DNA from: Selenomonas dianae | GTDB lineage: Bacteria > Bacillota > Negativicutes > Selenomonadales > Selenomonadaceae | DNA: 64,000 nucleotides | Reading direction: 5' to 3' | NCBI RefSeq assembly: GCF_030644225.1 | Contig: NZ_CP128650.1 | Span: forward strand, 444,001 to 508,000 | Shown: in pieces, positions 24,966-33,354 of the stretch | Layout: each line of letters opens with the position of its first letter | How positions within the stretch are numbered: position 1 is the stretch's first letter | The notes under the pieces: model-generated | What the model was told of the DNA's origin: nothing | Database searches by the model: none | The model's input: the letters and a program-made list of their open reading frames with translations, nothing else | Translations under genes and position numbers: made by a program

Positions 24966-25033
24966 AAAAAAGCCTCGGGGTCATCACTCCCCGAGGCTTT
25001 TCTATTTGGTTGGCGCATGCGCACCTCTGATTC
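24966..25033 (-). ncRNA. candidate antitoxin RNA, about 68 nt
   Basis: Transcription from the minus-strand promoter at 25040-25068 would start near 25033 and end at the six T's of the shared terminator (24966-24971). The predicted RNA has no ORF. Its first part is complementary to direct repeats DRa (GGTTGG, 25008-25013) and DRb (GCACCTCTGATT, 25021-25032), which recur at the ribosome site and start codon of the peptide gene (24819-24824 and 24831-24844). Pairing there would block translation, as RNA II does to RNA I in the par locus of pAD1. Confidence 0.6.
24968..25001. terminator. bidirectional terminator shared by toxin mRNA and antisense RNA
   Basis: A perfect 13-bp stem (24968-24980 with 24989-25001) with an 8-base loop, A-run on one side and T-run on the other. 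Confidence 0.9.
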
Positions 25034-25039
25034 ATGATC

Positions 25040-25068
25040 ATTATAGCATTGATAGAAAAGCATTTCAA
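25040..25068 (-). promoter_or_regulatory. antisense RNA promoter
   Basis: On the minus strand TTGAAA (25068-25063) and TATAAT (25045-25040) are exactly 17 bases apart, a near-consensus sigma-70 promoter stronger than the opposing one. Confidence 0.8.
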
Positions 25069-25182
25069 GTGTATATGGGAATTTCGCCATAGCGGAAATG
25101 GGAGTGAGATCAAGAATGCGGTGACTGGAAAAATTTCGGTGGAGGTGTTACAATGTCTCAAGCAGAGATGCATATGCATCGG

Positions 25183-25671
25183 TCAGATGCCTTTCCCGAG
25201 TTCGCGCTGCCAGTAGGCAAGGTCGGGTTCGCTGAGCGGCAGATCGATGGTCTGACCGTTGTCGTAGTAGAAGCGGACGCGGATGCCCGTCGCCTTGCGG
25301 ACGGCGGGAAGGCTCGCACGCGGGAGCTCGACGAAGAATTTGTTTTCGTTCTTGTAGGGGTTGTCGGCATCGGGGACGGGATGCGGCGTATATTTGACTG
25401 CCGCCTTCATCTCCCATGCGGCGCCGTCCGTGTAGAGAACGACATCGGGCAGGAGCTTCGCCTCGTCAAAGCGGTAGTCCCACAGCGCGAGGGTTGCCCC
25501 CTCAAGTCGTCCCTCGCCCGTGTAGGATGCCTGAAAGTCGATGCGCGCATACGCGGAGAGGCTGCGTGCCGTGCGATGGTCGATCCGGTAGGTGTAGGAG
25601 AGCCCGAAGATGCCCGTGAGGATGAGGAGCATACCGATGAGGATGAGAAAGTTGCGGAATACGTTTTGCAA
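25183..25671 (-). CDS. membrane-anchored protein of unknown function
   Basis: The 162-residue product starts at TTG 25671, chosen because AAAGGAGG lies just upstream and no ATG in this frame has a site. A membrane helix (about 8-25, FLILIGMLLILTGIFGLSY) anchors a mainly extracytoplasmic domain. This domain has several Tyr/Trp-rich strands and one region, PDADNPYKNENKFFVELPR, that may be a surface loop. I do not recognise a family. It is divergent from the HAD phosphatase gene and sits next to the candidate toxin-antitoxin. Confidence 0.6.
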   Translation of the reverse strand: MQNVFRNFLILIGMLLILTGIFGLSYTYRIDHRTARSLSAYARIDFQASYTGEGRLEGATLALWDYRFDEAKLLPDVVLYTDGAAWEMKAAVKYTPHPVPDADNPYKNENKFFVELPRASLPAVRKATGIRVRFYYDNGQTIDLPLSEPDLAYWQRELGKGI

Positions 25672-25704
25672 GATGCCCCTCCTTTCGATCGTGTTTTCCG
25701 GGCT

Positions 25705-25734
25705 ATTATAACATAGGGGAATGGGATTTGTCAG
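25705..25734 (-). promoter_or_regulatory. promoter of the membrane-anchored protein gene
   Basis: On the minus strand, CTGACA (25734-25729) and TATAAT (25710-25705) with an 18-base spacer. Confidence 0.55.
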
Positions 25735-25758
25735 CATTTTGGGAAACAGGGGGATCAT

Positions 25759-26652
25759 ATGGCGATCAAATTATTCGTATCGGATTTGGACGGGACGATG
25801 CTGCCGGATGGGAATGTGGTTTCGGCGGAGAATATCGCCGCTGTGCGCTGCGCGGTGGAGGCGGGCGTTACGGTGACAATCGCGACGGGGCGCATGTTCG
25901 AGGCGACGCTGCCCGTTGCCGAGGCACTTGGCGTGGATGTGCCGATCATCTCGTACAATGGTGGGCTGATTAAAAGTCCGAGCGGACGCGTCTACGAGGA
26001 GCACACGGTCGATCCTGCGCTCGCGCACGACATCATCGCGTTCTGCAAGGCGCGCGGTTGGTACATCCAGAGCTACAGCGGCGGTGTGCTGCGCTATGTG
26101 GAGGCGTGCGATGAGTCCCGCTTTTACGAGAACTCTCAGAAGCTCGCGGGGAAGGCGGTCGGATGGGACGGGCTGTTTGTGCATACGGCGGGCAACTGTA
26201 AGCTGCTCCTTATAACGACGGAGGGGGAGTCCGCTGAGGAGCGTGTGGCGGCGGTGCGTACGGCATTTGGTACGCAGGTGGATGTGATGCGTTCGGCGGA
26301 GCGCCTGATTGAGGTTGTGCCGAAGGGAATCTCGAAGGCATCGGCACTGCGCTCCCTCGCGGCAAAGCTCGGCATCGCAATCGAGGAGACGATGGCAATC
26401 GGCGATGCGTACAACGATCTGCCGATGCTGCAGGCGGCGGGCAGGAGCATCGCGATGGGCAACGCGTTCCCCGCGGTGAAAGAGGTGACGGACTACGAGA
26501 CGCTGACCTGTGAGGAGAACGGGCTTGCGGCAGCGATCTATCACTATGTGCTCGGCATGGGGGCGGATGCGCCCGTGCCGATGAAGGGGGAACGGAATGG
26601 CGATCAAACTCATTGCGCTCGATCTGGACGGGACGCTTCTGACTTCGGATAA
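25759..26652 (+). CDS. Cof-type HAD-IIB phosphatase, first of two
   Basis: A 297-residue cytoplasmic phosphatase of the Cof/YidA type, acting on sugar phosphates or similar small molecules. Motif I is DLDGTML, motif II lies near IATGR, the lysine of motif III is in PKGISKASAL, and motif IV is GDAYNDLPML. GGGGGATC precedes ATG 25759. The last 18 residues are encoded in a different frame over the start of the second phosphatase gene, an overlap of 56 bases. It likely shares a transcript with the second copy and rapZ. Confidence 0.88.
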   Translation: MAIKLFVSDLDGTMLPDGNVVSAENIAAVRCAVEAGVTVTIATGRMFEATLPVAEALGVDVPIISYNGGLIKSPSGRVYEEHTVDPALAHDIIAFCKARGWYIQSYSGGVLRYVEACDESRFYENSQKLAGKAVGWDGLFVHTAGNCKLLLITTEGESAEERVAAVRTAFGTQVDVMRSAERLIEVVPKGISKASALRSLAAKLGIAIEETMAIGDAYNDLPMLQAAGRSIAMGNAFPAVKEVTDYETLTCEENGLAAAIYHYVLGMGADAPVPMKGERNGDQTHCARSGRDASDFG

Positions 26653-27391
26653 GAAGATCACAACGCGCACGAAGGACATCATCGCGCGTGCGATGGCACG
26701 TGGCGTCACGGTGACGATTGCGACGGGGCGTATGCTGCGCTCGGCGCTGTACTTCGCCCGCCTTCTCGCCTCGGATGCGCCCGTGATCTGCTGCAACGGC
26801 GGCTATGTCGGGACAGCGGAGGAAGAGCCTGTCTTTGCCCGCTATTTCGACCCTGCATTGACCGCCGAGTTTCTGACGTTTGCGTACGAGCGCGGCTGGT
26901 ACGTGAACTGGTACAGAGGATCGGACATCTATGCGCCGGAGTACCGCGCAGAGTATTTTACCGCCTACCGTACGACGGCAAATTTTCAGGTACACGAGGT
27001 CGGCGGCAACTACCTGCGCTATACGGAGAACGTGCCGCAGTTCGTCCTGCGTGAACTGACAAACGGGGTGGAATCCTATGTGCGTGAGGTGCGGGAGCAC
27101 TTCGCCGGTCAGCTTGTCCCGCAGCAGAATACGGGGACGAGCGTTGACATCAATCCGCCCGGCATCAACAAGGCGGTCGGCGTGCGGGCGCTCGCGGACG
27201 CGATGGGGCTCACCCTCGATGAGGTGATGGTGGCGGGAGATGCGGACAATGACTTTGAGATGCTGGAGATGGGAGCGTTCTCTGTCGTTCCCGAGAACGG
27301 GCTTCCGGAGGCAAAGGAGCGCGCCCGCTATGTGACGGCATCGAACGATGCGAACGGGATCGCGCTCGCGATCGAGAAATTTGTACTGTGA
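26597..27391 (+). CDS. Cof-type HAD-IIB phosphatase, second of two
   Basis: A 264-residue paralogue of the preceding protein, beginning with the same MAIKL pattern and LDLDGTLLTSD. Motif IV is GDADNDFEMLEMG, and INPPGINKAVGV provides the motif III lysine. The two genes probably arose by tandem duplication but have diverged strongly in the cap domain, which suggests different substrates. GGGGGAACGG before ATG 26597 is the ribosome site, inside the first gene. It ends 10 bases before rapZ. Confidence 0.88.
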   Translation: MAIKLIALDLDGTLLTSDKKITTRTKDIIARAMARGVTVTIATGRMLRSALYFARLLASDAPVICCNGGYVGTAEEEPVFARYFDPALTAEFLTFAYERGWYVNWYRGSDIYAPEYRAEYFTAYRTTANFQVHEVGGNYLRYTENVPQFVLRELTNGVESYVREVREHFAGQLVPQQNTGTSVDINPPGINKAVGVRALADAMGLTLDEVMVAGDADNDFEMLEMGAFSVVPENGLPEAKERARYVTASNDANGIALAIEKFVL

Positions 27392-27400
27392 GGTGACACT

Positions 27401-28312
27401 ATGGCTGATGTGAAACGGTCGGCGGAGAAGTTCCGCCCCGTGATTGTGACGGGGCTCTCGGGCGGCGGCAAGTCGCTTGCCGCACGCTATATGGAGGATC
27501 TGGGGTATTTCTGTGTGGATAATCTGCCGCCGGTCTTTATCCCGAAGTTCATTGACCTCTGCCGTGAGACCCACGGGCAGATCAGCCGCGCGGCGATTGT
27601 GGTGGACACGCGCAGCCGCGAGTTCTTCGATGATTTCGTACGGATTCTCGGGGAACTGGATGCGGGAAATGCCTCCTACGAGCTGCTTTTCATCGAGGCA
27701 TCCGACGATGTCATCATCCGTCGCTACAAGGAGACGCGCCGTCCGCACCCGCTTGCACCCGACGCACGCATCTCGGAGGGGGTGACGCGCGAACGCCGGC
27801 AGCTTGCCCCTGTGCGTGCGCGTGCCTCGCAGCTGATCGACACCTCGCACCTGCGCAAGGCGGAGCTGCGCGACATCATCCGACAGCACTACGACACGCC
27901 GGGCGGGGATGCGGAGATGAACGTCAACATCCTCTCATTCGGGTTCAAGTACGGCATTCCGCTGGATGCCGATCTCGTCTTTGACGTGCGTTTTCTGCCG
28001 AATCCGTTCTATGTGGATGCCCTGCGCAGCAAGAGCGGAACGGTGCCGCAGGTTGCGTCCTACATTGAGTCGTATGACGTGACACAGAAATTCGAGCAGT
28101 ACCTCGACGGTCTGATCGACTTCCTCCTGCCGCAGTATGTAAAGGAGGGCAAAAGTCAGCTCGTCATCGCCATTGGGTGTACGGGCGGGATGCACCGCAG
28201 CGTATTCATCGCAAAGCATCTCTATGACCGCATCAGGGGCGGCTATGAGGCACATCTGGAGCACCGCGACCTCATGAAAAACGAGGTGCAGGAACACGTG
28301 AGTGAGGGATAG
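27401..28312 (+). CDS. rapZ: RNase adapter/nucleotide-binding protein RapZ (YvcJ)
   Basis: The 303-residue protein has a Walker A loop in VTGLSGGGKS, the Walker B-like VDNLPP segment and the C-terminal IGCTGGMHRSV motif of the family. E. coli RapZ guides RNase E to the glmZ small RNA and so controls amino-sugar synthesis; in Bacillus YvcJ hydrolyses GTP and affects competence. It is the first gene of the conserved rapZ-yvcK-whiA cluster, four bases before yvcK. Confidence 0.95.
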   Translation: MADVKRSAEKFRPVIVTGLSGGGKSLAARYMEDLGYFCVDNLPPVFIPKFIDLCRETHGQISRAAIVVDTRSREFFDDFVRILGELDAGNASYELLFIEASDDVIIRRYKETRRPHPLAPDARISEGVTRERRQLAPVRARASQLIDTSHLRKAELRDIIRQHYDTPGGDAEMNVNILSFGFKYGIPLDADLVFDVRFLPNPFYVDALRSKSGTVPQVASYIESYDVTQKFEQYLDGLIDFLLPQYVKEGKSQLVIAIGCTGGMHRSVFIAKHLYDRIRGGYEAHLEHRDLMKNEVQEHVSEG

Positions 28313-28315
28313 CGG

Positions 28316-29611
28316 ATGCATCTCATGAAATGGCTCTATCCCGGCATGGGGTTCAAGCGATGGCTCTTTGTCTTTGCCGTCGGAACGCTCTGTGTCGGGC
28401 TTGGCGTAGCACTTATTTTCAATTACAAATACATTGACAGCATCGAGGAGGCTATTTTTCGCTTCGTCTATACATGGCAGGGCAGCTATGACTACGGCTT
28501 TACCGTGATTGCGGGCGTTGCGGTCGCACTTCTCGGCAGCGGGCTGATGCTCGTGGCGACGCGGCACATCATCCGATCCGTCATCACGGCGCTCATGCCC
28601 GAGGGGACATCGGCACGCCTCGTGGATCTCGTCTATGAAAAGACACGCCTCAGCCGCGGCCCCGCCGTCACTGTGATCGGCGGCGGACATGGGCTTTCCG
28701 TTCTCCTGCGCGGCATCAAGGAACTGACGAGCAATGTGACGGCGGTGGTGACCGTTGCGGACGACGGCGGTTCGTCGGGACGGTTGCGTGCGGAGCTCGG
28801 CATCATCCCGCCGGGCGATCTGCGCAACTGTCTTGTGGCACTCGCCGATACCGAGCCGCTGATGGAAAAGCTCTTCCAGTACCGCTTCGAGGGGCAGAGC
28901 AACCTCGCGGGACACAGTTTCGGAAACCTCTTTCTTGCGGCGATGGCGGAGGTTACGGGCGATATGGAGACGGCGCTACGCGAGTCCTCGAAGGTACTCG
29001 CCGTCAAGGGACGCGTGCTCCCCGCCTCGAAGCAGTCCGTCCGGCTTGATGCGATTCTTGAGGATGGTACGGTGGTCGAGGGCGAGTCGCGCATCCCGGA
29101 GGCGGCGGGGCGCATCCGCCGCGTACGTCTTTATCCGCAGGACGTTGTGCCTGTGCCGTCCGCATTGGAGGCGATCCGTACGGCGGACGCGATCATCCTG
29201 GGTCCCGGCAGTCTCTACACGAGCATCATGCCGAACCTTCTCGTGAATGGCGTCGCGGAGGAGCTTCGGCGAAGCCGCGCCCTCAAGATTTACATCTGTA
29301 ATGTGATGACACAGCCCGGCGAAACGGACGGCTATACCGCCGCCATGCACGCAGAGGCGATCATCAAACACGCGGGTCGCGGGGCAATCGACTTTATGCT
29401 CGTCAACAATGCACCGATCTCGGACAAACTTCGTGCAAAGTATGCCGCAGAGGGGGTTGCCCCTGTCGTGGTGGACGAGGAGTCCATCAACGCACTCGGC
29501 ATTGGTTTCGTCGCGGCGGACATCATCAACCAGACCGATGCGGTGCGTCACGATCCGGACAAACTCAGCCGCAACATCATGCGCATGATTTACGATTTTC
29601 GGGTGCGATGA
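28316..29611 (+). CDS. yvcK: YvcK family gluconeogenesis factor, membrane-anchored
   Basis: A 431-residue CofD-like protein that binds UDP-sugars and supports cell-wall synthesis during growth on gluconeogenic carbon in Bacillus. The core begins at about residue 115 with VTVIGGGHGLSVLLRG and VTVADDGGSSGRLR. Unlike Bacillus YvcK, it has about 110 extra N-terminal residues with two membrane helices (about 15-35 and 60-80), so it is tied to the membrane. It follows rapZ and overlaps the whiA ribosome site. Confidence 0.93.
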   Translation: MHLMKWLYPGMGFKRWLFVFAVGTLCVGLGVALIFNYKYIDSIEEAIFRFVYTWQGSYDYGFTVIAGVAVALLGSGLMLVATRHIIRSVITALMPEGTSARLVDLVYEKTRLSRGPAVTVIGGGHGLSVLLRGIKELTSNVTAVVTVADDGGSSGRLRAELGIIPPGDLRNCLVALADTEPLMEKLFQYRFEGQSNLAGHSFGNLFLAAMAEVTGDMETALRESSKVLAVKGRVLPASKQSVRLDAILEDGTVVEGESRIPEAAGRIRRVRLYPQDVVPVPSALEAIRTADAIILGPGSLYTSIMPNLLVNGVAEELRRSRALKIYICNVMTQPGETDGYTAAMHAEAIIKHAGRGAIDFMLVNNAPISDKLRAKYAAEGVAPVVVDEESINALGIGFVAADIINQTDAVRHDPDKLSRNIMRMIYDFRVR

Positions 29612-29612
29612 G

Positions 29613-30533
29613 ATGTCCTCGTTTGCCTCGGATGTGAAAAATGCGCTCTCGCGTACGGACACGGAGCGCGATTGCTGCCGGACGGCGGAGCTCGCGGCAC
29701 TCCTGCGTATGGGGGCGTCCATGGTTACGGACGGTGAACATGGCATGGGCCTGCGGTTCGAGACAGCGAGTGCGGCAGTTGCGCGCCGCGTGATCCGTCT
29801 CCTGCGTGCGATGGACGCATCGCTTGCAACTTCGGTCGCGATGGAGCGCACGCCGCAGCTGCGCCGCCGTACCTACATCGTCAACATCGCTGCGGGGGAG
29901 GGAGTTGCGCCGCTCCTCACGCGTCTCGGTCTGCTCGCGGGCGGTGCGCCTGTGGGGACAGATCCGACACTCCTGCGGAAAAAGTGCTGCCGTGCGGCGT
30001 ATCTGCGCGGGGCGTTCCTCAGCGGCGGGAGTGTCAACCGCCCCGAGGCAAGCTGTCATCTGGAGATCACGGCAAAACGTCCGGAGCAGGGGCGCGCCCT
30101 CCATACTCTCCTGCGCCGTCTGCACTTCCCCGTCGGTCTGACCGACCGACGGGATACCTATGTCGTCTATCTCAAGGAGGGGGATGCGGTCATGGATTTC
30201 CTCGCGCTCATCGGCGCGGAGGAGGCGGCGGAGAAGATCGAGGTCGCACGCAACCTCAAGGAGGTGCGCGCACAGGTGAACCGCATCGTTAACGTGGAAA
30301 CGGCAAATCTCCAACGCGCCGTGGATGCGGCGGCAAATCAGCTGGCGGCGATCGAGCGCCTTCGGGCGGCGGGGCGGCTTGCCACGCTGCCTGCTGATCT
30401 GCGTGAAACGGCGCAGATGCGTTGCGCCCATCCGGAGATCAGCATGGCGGAGCTTGCCGCGCTTTGCCACATCAGCAAGTCGGGTATGAGTCATCGTTTG
30501 AAGAAGATCTGCAGGGTTGCAGAGGAGGTATAG
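29613..30533 (+). CDS. whiA: DNA-binding protein WhiA
   Basis: WhiA has an N-terminal LAGLIDADG homing-endonuclease-like fold (AAYLRGAFLSGGSVNRPE lies in it) and a C-terminal helix-turn-helix (HPEISMAELAALCHISKSGMSHRLKKI). It controls sporulation division in Streptomyces and division or chromosome segregation in Bacillus. The 306-residue size is standard. It begins one base after the yvcK stop and completes the cluster. Confidence 0.95.
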   Translation: MSSFASDVKNALSRTDTERDCCRTAELAALLRMGASMVTDGEHGMGLRFETASAAVARRVIRLLRAMDASLATSVAMERTPQLRRRTYIVNIAAGEGVAPLLTRLGLLAGGAPVGTDPTLLRKKCCRAAYLRGAFLSGGSVNRPEASCHLEITAKRPEQGRALHTLLRRLHFPVGLTDRRDTYVVYLKEGDAVMDFLALIGAEEAAEKIEVARNLKEVRAQVNRIVNVETANLQRAVDAAANQLAAIERLRAAGRLATLPADLRETAQMRCAHPEISMAELAALCHISKSGMSHRLKKICRVAEEV

Positions 30534-30537
30534 AGAT

Positions 30538-31401
30538 TTGATCAGAGGAATTGCACGGCGGCTCTCAAAGGGGCTGCCGCTGCCCATACTCCTGTCGGCG
30601 GCAGTTGCCGGATGGATTTTGACGGCGGAGCCGTCTGCAGGGTTTCCCATCTTGGAATATCACATGGTGAAGGAGGATGCGCCGCCGGAGGAGCACCGCT
30701 ACGTTGTGCCGCCCGCCGATTTTGCACAGCAGTTGGACTACCTCGCGGAGGAGGGGTACACGACCATCACGCCGCAGGACTATGCACGCGCGCGCAAGGG
30801 CAAGCAGCAGCTCCCCGACAAGCCGATCATCCTCTCGTTTGACGACGGCTACGAGGACAATCGGCGCGTTGTTTTGCCCATGCTCGAAGAGCGCGGCATG
30901 AAAGCTGTGTTCTACATGGTGACGAACGCCATTGGAAAACCGGGCTATCTCACATGGGAGGATCTGTTTGATCTGGAGCACAGCGGCATGGAGATCGGCA
31001 GCCACACGGCGAACCATCTGCCGCTCACGACGCTCACGCGCGACGAGCAGCGCGACGAGCTGCGTCTTTCCAAGCTCCTCATGGAGTGGCGCGGGATGAA
31101 GACCATCTACAGCTTCTCCTATCCGAACGGCGCCTATGATGACGCTGTTGTCGCCATGCTCGCCGAGGAGGACTATCTGACGGCGGTGACAGGGGAGGCG
31201 GGGCTGAACACGCTCACAACGAATCCATATCTCCTGCACCGCGTCAATATCCCGCCGCCGCACTTCGGCATCACAGAGTTTCGGTTGCGCCTCCTCAAGG
31301 CGGATCTTGCCGCACGGTTGGAAACACGCCTCGCGCAGCTGCCCGAGGGGGTACAGGAGGGAATCGCGCAGCTGCGGGCAAAGCTGCACACCATTGGATA
31401 A
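30538..31401 (+). CDS. membrane-anchored polysaccharide deacetylase
   Basis: A 287-residue NodB-fold hydrolase (carbohydrate esterase family 4), which removes acetyl groups from peptidoglycan or surface glycans. The N-terminal helix (14-29) acts as anchor or signal. Catalytic and metal-site residues are Asp102-Asp103 in SFDDGYEDN and the His pair in HTANHLPLT; SYPNGAYDD matches motif 3. I chose TTG 30538 with GAGGAGG (30522-30528) upstream; an earlier TTG at 30517 lacks a site. It is read with whiA and the next exported protein. Confidence 0.88.
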   Translation: MIRGIARRLSKGLPLPILLSAAVAGWILTAEPSAGFPILEYHMVKEDAPPEEHRYVVPPADFAQQLDYLAEEGYTTITPQDYARARKGKQQLPDKPIILSFDDGYEDNRRVVLPMLEERGMKAVFYMVTNAIGKPGYLTWEDLFDLEHSGMEIGSHTANHLPLTTLTRDEQRDELRLSKLLMEWRGMKTIYSFSYPNGAYDDAVVAMLAEEDYLTAVTGEAGLNTLTTNPYLLHRVNIPPPHFGITEFRLRLLKADLAARLETRLAQLPEGVQEGIAQLRAKLHTIG

Positions 31402-31428
31402 AATCGAAGGGAATGTAAGCGAACATAT

Positions 31429-32658
31429 ATGAAAATGGGATTCTTTCAGAAAATAGCGGCTGCAGCGCTCACACTCATCTGTGCGGCAGGACATACGTAT
31501 GCGGCAAAGCATGACGGCGGCACAACGATTGTGCGGGAACGCGGCGCGGCGCAGGCAGATATACGCACCCGTGTGGCAAACATCCTCCGTGCGGAAGAAC
31601 CGCCGAAAAACCGCATCTTTTCACATGGGACATCACAGCTTATGCGCCGCTGGGAGGTGGAGTCCTACGACACGGGCGGTACGCTGCTCTTCTCGGACAG
31701 CCCGGAGTACGTCAAGGAGACGGGCATTCTCTACCGCGATACCGTGGTGGGGGATGCTCGTGTTCTTTACTACCACTTGAACGATACGGCGCAGCCGAAG
31801 AAGGTCGCCGTCGTGCTTGAGACGGCGGCGGATCTCGCTGCCGTTACGGTGACGCGCGGGGCGGCAGGTGCGCCAAGTACGGACTATCTGCATGTCGGCA
31901 AGGAGACGCAGCTCGGCTATTTTGACACGCGCGAGATGAACGAGCGCATCTATGTGACGAAGGAGCGTCCGCGTCTCCTCGTGCCCGCGATGAGCGAAAC
32001 GGTGCTCCTGCCGGGACAGCTGGTGTACGGGGTCTATGATTTTCACGCGAATGCCCCCGTGCGCGTCTCGGTCATCATGTACGGGGCGGATGTCGATCCC
32101 TTTGCGTTCCTGCGCATTGCCCATGTCCTGCCGCGTGACGAGATTGCCCTGCGCGGGACGTTCCGCGGGATGAACCGCGTCGTTACGTCACAGAAAGTCT
32201 ATCGTCCCGACGTGGACGGCGCGGTTTACTTCCCCATCGGTGACAACATTCATGACACCTACCGGCGTGGTGTCGATGCGACGGATGGAACACCCGTCGT
32301 GAACTACGGCAACTACGGCATCCTCTACCATCTGTCTATCCCGACGGCAGGACGTGGGAACACACGGTATTTCCTGAGCCCGCTGGGCGGTGTTTATGCG
32401 GGTGCCGTGCGTGCGGAGAGCGGGGGGCGCCGGATGCTCATTCAGACACCTGCGGTGCGCCCCTACTTTGGCGATCAGACGCCGCCGGAGACGCCGAACG
32501 TCGTACAGGCGCGTACAGAGGGGATGCTGCTGCTGACTCCGTACACGGAGCTTGCCGATCTCGGGACGTATGCGGGGACGCAGCCGGTGTCATTCGAGTA
32601 TTCGCCGCCCGGGGCCTCCAATCTGCCGGTGAACATCATTCTTATGCCGGAGAAGTGA
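31429..32658 (+). CDS. exported protein of unknown function
   Basis: A 409-residue protein with a signal peptide (FFQKIAAAALTLICAAGHTYAA, cleavage near residue 26). The rest is beta-rich with no membrane helix, so it is probably periplasmic or exposed. The order of repeated patterns (YDTGGTLLFSD, VYDFHANAPVRVSV, HLSIPTAGRGN) suggests a two-domain beta-sandwich. I do not recognise a family. It follows the deacetylase by 27 bases and may act on the same envelope glycan, but nothing in the sequence proves it. Confidence 0.65.
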   Translation: MKMGFFQKIAAAALTLICAAGHTYAAKHDGGTTIVRERGAAQADIRTRVANILRAEEPPKNRIFSHGTSQLMRRWEVESYDTGGTLLFSDSPEYVKETGILYRDTVVGDARVLYYHLNDTAQPKKVAVVLETAADLAAVTVTRGAAGAPSTDYLHVGKETQLGYFDTREMNERIYVTKERPRLLVPAMSETVLLPGQLVYGVYDFHANAPVRVSVIMYGADVDPFAFLRIAHVLPRDEIALRGTFRGMNRVVTSQKVYRPDVDGAVYFPIGDNIHDTYRRGVDATDGTPVVNYGNYGILYHLSIPTAGRGNTRYFLSPLGGVYAGAVRAESGGRRMLIQTPAVRPYFGDQTPPETPNVVQARTEGMLLLTPYTELADLGTYAGTQPVSFEYSPPGASNLPVNIILMPEK

Positions 32659-32698
32659 TTTCGATGGGATAAAATTTTCATCGAAAGAAGGGTTTTTT
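32659..32698 (+). terminator. possible terminator
   Basis: An 8-bp stem (TTTCGATG at 32659-32666 with CATCGAAA at 32679-32686) and a 12-base loop, followed after five bases by a T-run. Weak but well placed. Confidence 0.4.
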
Positions 32699-32778
32699 CC
32701 CGAGGCGTTGAATAGGAAATATAGCGAACAGCACATACGAAATTATTCACACCCGGATGGATCAGGGAGGAAGAAAAC

Positions 32779-33303
32779 ATGGCAGAAGACACAAAGATTG
32801 ACCACGAGCGGCTGCTCTCGGCGATTGAGCAGATTGCAACTTCGACGCAGACGGTCTACGAGGCGATCGAGCAGGTTGCAAAGAGCGCGACGGAGCTTGC
32901 CAGCGCAGGACAGGAGTCCGTCAAGCAGGCGAAGTTTCTCCAGGAGCGCAACGCCGACACGATCAAGGTCATCGACTTCATCACGAACATCGCGGGGCAG
33001 ACGAATCTGCTCGGGCTGAACGCTGCGATTGAGGCGGCGCGTGCAGGTGAGCAGGGACGCGGGTTCGCTGTTGTCGCAGAGGAGGTGCGCAAGCTCGCCG
33101 AGCAGTCGCGTGAGGCGACGGAGCGCATTCAGGTGACGCTGAACGAGATGAACCGCGCCGTTGAGGACATCTCGAAGTCCATTGAGACGACCGGCTCCAT
33201 CAGCAAGGAACAGGCGGCATCGACCGAGGAGATCACGGCGAACCTCTCGCGCGTGACGCGTGCAGCGGATGAGCTCAAGGACTATGTCAAGAGTCTCGCA
33301 TAA
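32779..33303 (+). CDS. minimal soluble methyl-accepting chemotaxis protein
   Basis: This 174-residue protein consists only of the signalling half of a chemoreceptor. The highly conserved hairpin tip region ([21 protein letters not shown], then [18 protein letters not shown]) that binds CheA and CheW is intact. There is no ligand domain, no membrane helix, no HAMP and only a short coiled-coil. It cannot sense from outside by itself; it may be cytoplasmic or pair with another receptor. GGGAGGAAG precedes ATG 32779. It stands alone with a terminator after it. Confidence 0.87.
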   Translation: MAEDTKIDHERLLSAIEQIATSTQTVYEAIEQVAKSATELASAGQESVKQAKFLQERNADTIKVIDFITNIAGQTNLLGLNAAIEAARAGEQGRGFAVVAEEVRKLAEQSREATERIQVTLNEMNRAVEDISKSIETTGSISKEQAASTEEITANLSRVTRAADELKDYVKSLA

Positions 33304-33314
33304 ATTTGCACATG

Positions 33315-33348
33315 AAAAAACCTCCCGTTTCATACGAGAGGTTTTTTT
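33315..33348. terminator. bidirectional terminator
   Basis: An A-rich/T-rich stem (33315-33328 with 33334-33347, one C-A mismatch), shared by the chemoreceptor gene and the minus-strand gene that follows. Confidence 0.85.
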
Positions 33349-33354
33349 GTGTCG

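Noticed and set aside
24799-25179. Minus-strand frame of 126 codons crossing the toxin-antitoxin region
   Set aside because: It runs across the terminator, both promoters and the direct repeats, without a ribosome site; the RNA-level features explain the region better.
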